From assembly GCF_900101785.1 (NCBI RefSeq), contig NZ_LT629688.1, positions 1,612,001 to 1,676,000 on the forward strand: a stretch of DNA of 64,000 nucleotides, read 5' to 3'. This stretch comes from Auraticoccus monumenti (GTDB taxonomy: Bacteria > Actinomycetota > Actinomycetes > Propionibacteriales > Propionibacteriaceae). A model generated the notes under the pieces. It had not been told where the DNA came from and made no database searches. It saw only the letters and a list, made by a program, of their open reading frames with translations. Made by a program: the position numbers and the translations under genes. Below, piece by piece: positions 63,244 through 64,000 of this stretch (position 1 is its first letter; each line of letters opens with the position of its first letter).

Positions 63244-64000
63244 TCACCACCCGCCGCACGTTCCTGGGCCTGGCCGCCGCCGGCGCCGGGGCGCTCGCCC
63301 TCCCCGGCTGCACCAGCGAGGCCGGAGGCGGAGGAGGGTCCGGGCCCGTCCGGGTCGCCTGGTACGGCGGCGCGCCCGTGCACGAGGGGGTGGAGGGCGC
63401 GCTGGCGGCCTGGGGGTCGAGTCACCCCGACCAGCCCTACGCCGTCGAGCGGGCCCCCTTCGACGACTACTGGGACAAGCTCGCCACCCAGACCGCCGGC
63501 CGCGACGCCCCCGACGTGTTCCGCATGTCGATGAGCTACTTCTCCGACTACGCCGGCCGGGGCGCGCTGCGTGACCTCTCCGGCGCCGTCGGCGGCACCA
63601 TCCGCACCGCGGACCTCGACCCCGACGTGGCCTCCAGCGGCCAGGTGGGCGACGAGCTGTTCGGGATCGGCCAGAGCTCGATCTCCCACGCGGTCTTCGT
63701 CAGCTCCGCCGTGCTCGAGGAGGTCGGGGCGTCGCTGCCGGCGGACTGGACCTGGCAGGAGTTCGGCGAGTTCGTGCGCGGGTTCGCCACCGAGGCCGGA
63801 CCCGGCTCCTGGGGCAGCAACGACCTGGGCGGCAACCTGCAGCTGTTCGACGTGTACGCCCGGCAGCGGGGCACCGACCTGTTCAACCCCGGCGGCGCCG
63901 GTCTGGCCGTCGCGGTGGACACCGTCGCGGAGTGGTTCGGGCTGTGGGACGACCTGCGTCGCGCCGACGCCGTCCCGCCCGGTGACGTCTCGGCCGAGAC
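63240..64000 (+). CDS. ABC transporter extracellular solute-binding lipoprotein (cut by window end)
   Basis: At least 253 residues. The N-terminus carries a twin-arginine-like RRTFLG followed by ALALPGC, a lipobox with Cys 24, so the protein is exported and lipid-anchored. The mature part starts with a Gly/Ser linker and VRVAWYGGAPVHEGVEGAL, the family-1 sugar-binding protein pattern, with APDVFRMSMSYFSDYAGRGALRDLS (in parts; DVFRMSMSYFSDYAG). It is co-translated with the sulfatase and probably followed by permease genes outside the window. Confidence 0.88.
   Translation, partial: MITTRRTFLGLAAAGAGALALPGCTSEAGGGGGSGPVRVAWYGGAPVHEGVEGALAAWGSSHPDQPYAVERAPFDDYWDKLATQTAGRDAPDVFRMSMSYFSDYAGRGALRDLSGAVGGTIRTADLDPDVASSGQVGDELFGIGQSSISHAVFVSSAVLEEVGASLPADWTWQEFGEFVRGFATEAGPGSWGSNDLGGNLQLFDVYARQRGTDLFNPGGAGLAVAVDTVAEWFGLWDDLRRADAVPPGDVSAE

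Overview
The window is chromosomal DNA of a very high-GC Gram-positive actinomycete. Third codon positions are almost all G or C, GTG starts are common, four-base ATGA/GTGA overlaps join genes in operons, and many genes look leaderless (a TANNNT-like -10 box 6-7 bases before the start codon). Menaquinone genes beside a 14-gene NADH dehydrogenase operon fit an aerobic menaquinone user. A Propionibacteriales-type organism is plausible, but that is inference.

Layout. 1-12.1 kb is an accessory stretch: a DUF1330 tail, a GlxA-type regulator, a small membrane protein, two paralogous CPBP proteases around a quinone-reductase-like enzyme, a TetR regulator divergent from a DrrAB-like ABC exporter, a VOC protein, two SDR dehydrogenases, a saccharopine-dehydrogenase-like protein and a DUF418-like membrane protein. 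Five promoters here share one MerR-type architecture (-35 TTGACC, 19-base spacer holding a dyad, -10 TTNNNT-like). No MerR gene is in the window. 12.1-24 kb holds a methyltransferase, a small acetyltransferase, menC-menD, a PPOX flavoprotein, a DUF4383 protein, menG coupled to a TM0106-family nuclease, an ABC/DUF6297 pair, a DUF559 protein with palindromic repeats at both ends, and a DUF427 protein. 24.1-30 kb is a tight five-gene operon (DUF1611-like P-loop protein, ABC half-transporter, FAD oxidoreductase, FPMFS-motif protein, HTTM-like membrane protein) behind four 11-base units that look like a PHO box.

30-53 kb is the respiratory core: menF with a coupled AlkD-like gene, a geranylgeranyl-reductase-family gene (menJ-like) preceded by a coupled 17-codon ORF, nuoA to nuoN, and a long-chain polyprenyl diphosphate synthase. 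MenF, MenD, MenC and MenG make the menaquinone ring, the polyprenyl synthase makes its tail, the reductase saturates the tail, and Nuo uses the product. menA, menB, menE and menH are not here. Two intergenic tandem arrays of one repeat family lie at 30.2-30.9 kb and 52.2-52.9 kb, each between direct repeats of 61-69 bases; a single short copy is at 57.9 kb.

53-64 kb carries an amidase (behind a second coupled leader ORF), a PH-domain membrane protein, a DUF6882-like protein, recQ, an M13 metallopeptidase, a small unknown gene with operator-like palindromes, and a LacI regulator followed by a perfect 16-base palindrome, a sulfatase and a solute-binding lipoprotein cut by the window end, probably a locus for taking up and desulfating a glycan. 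I saw no rRNA, tRNA, CRISPR array or transposase.
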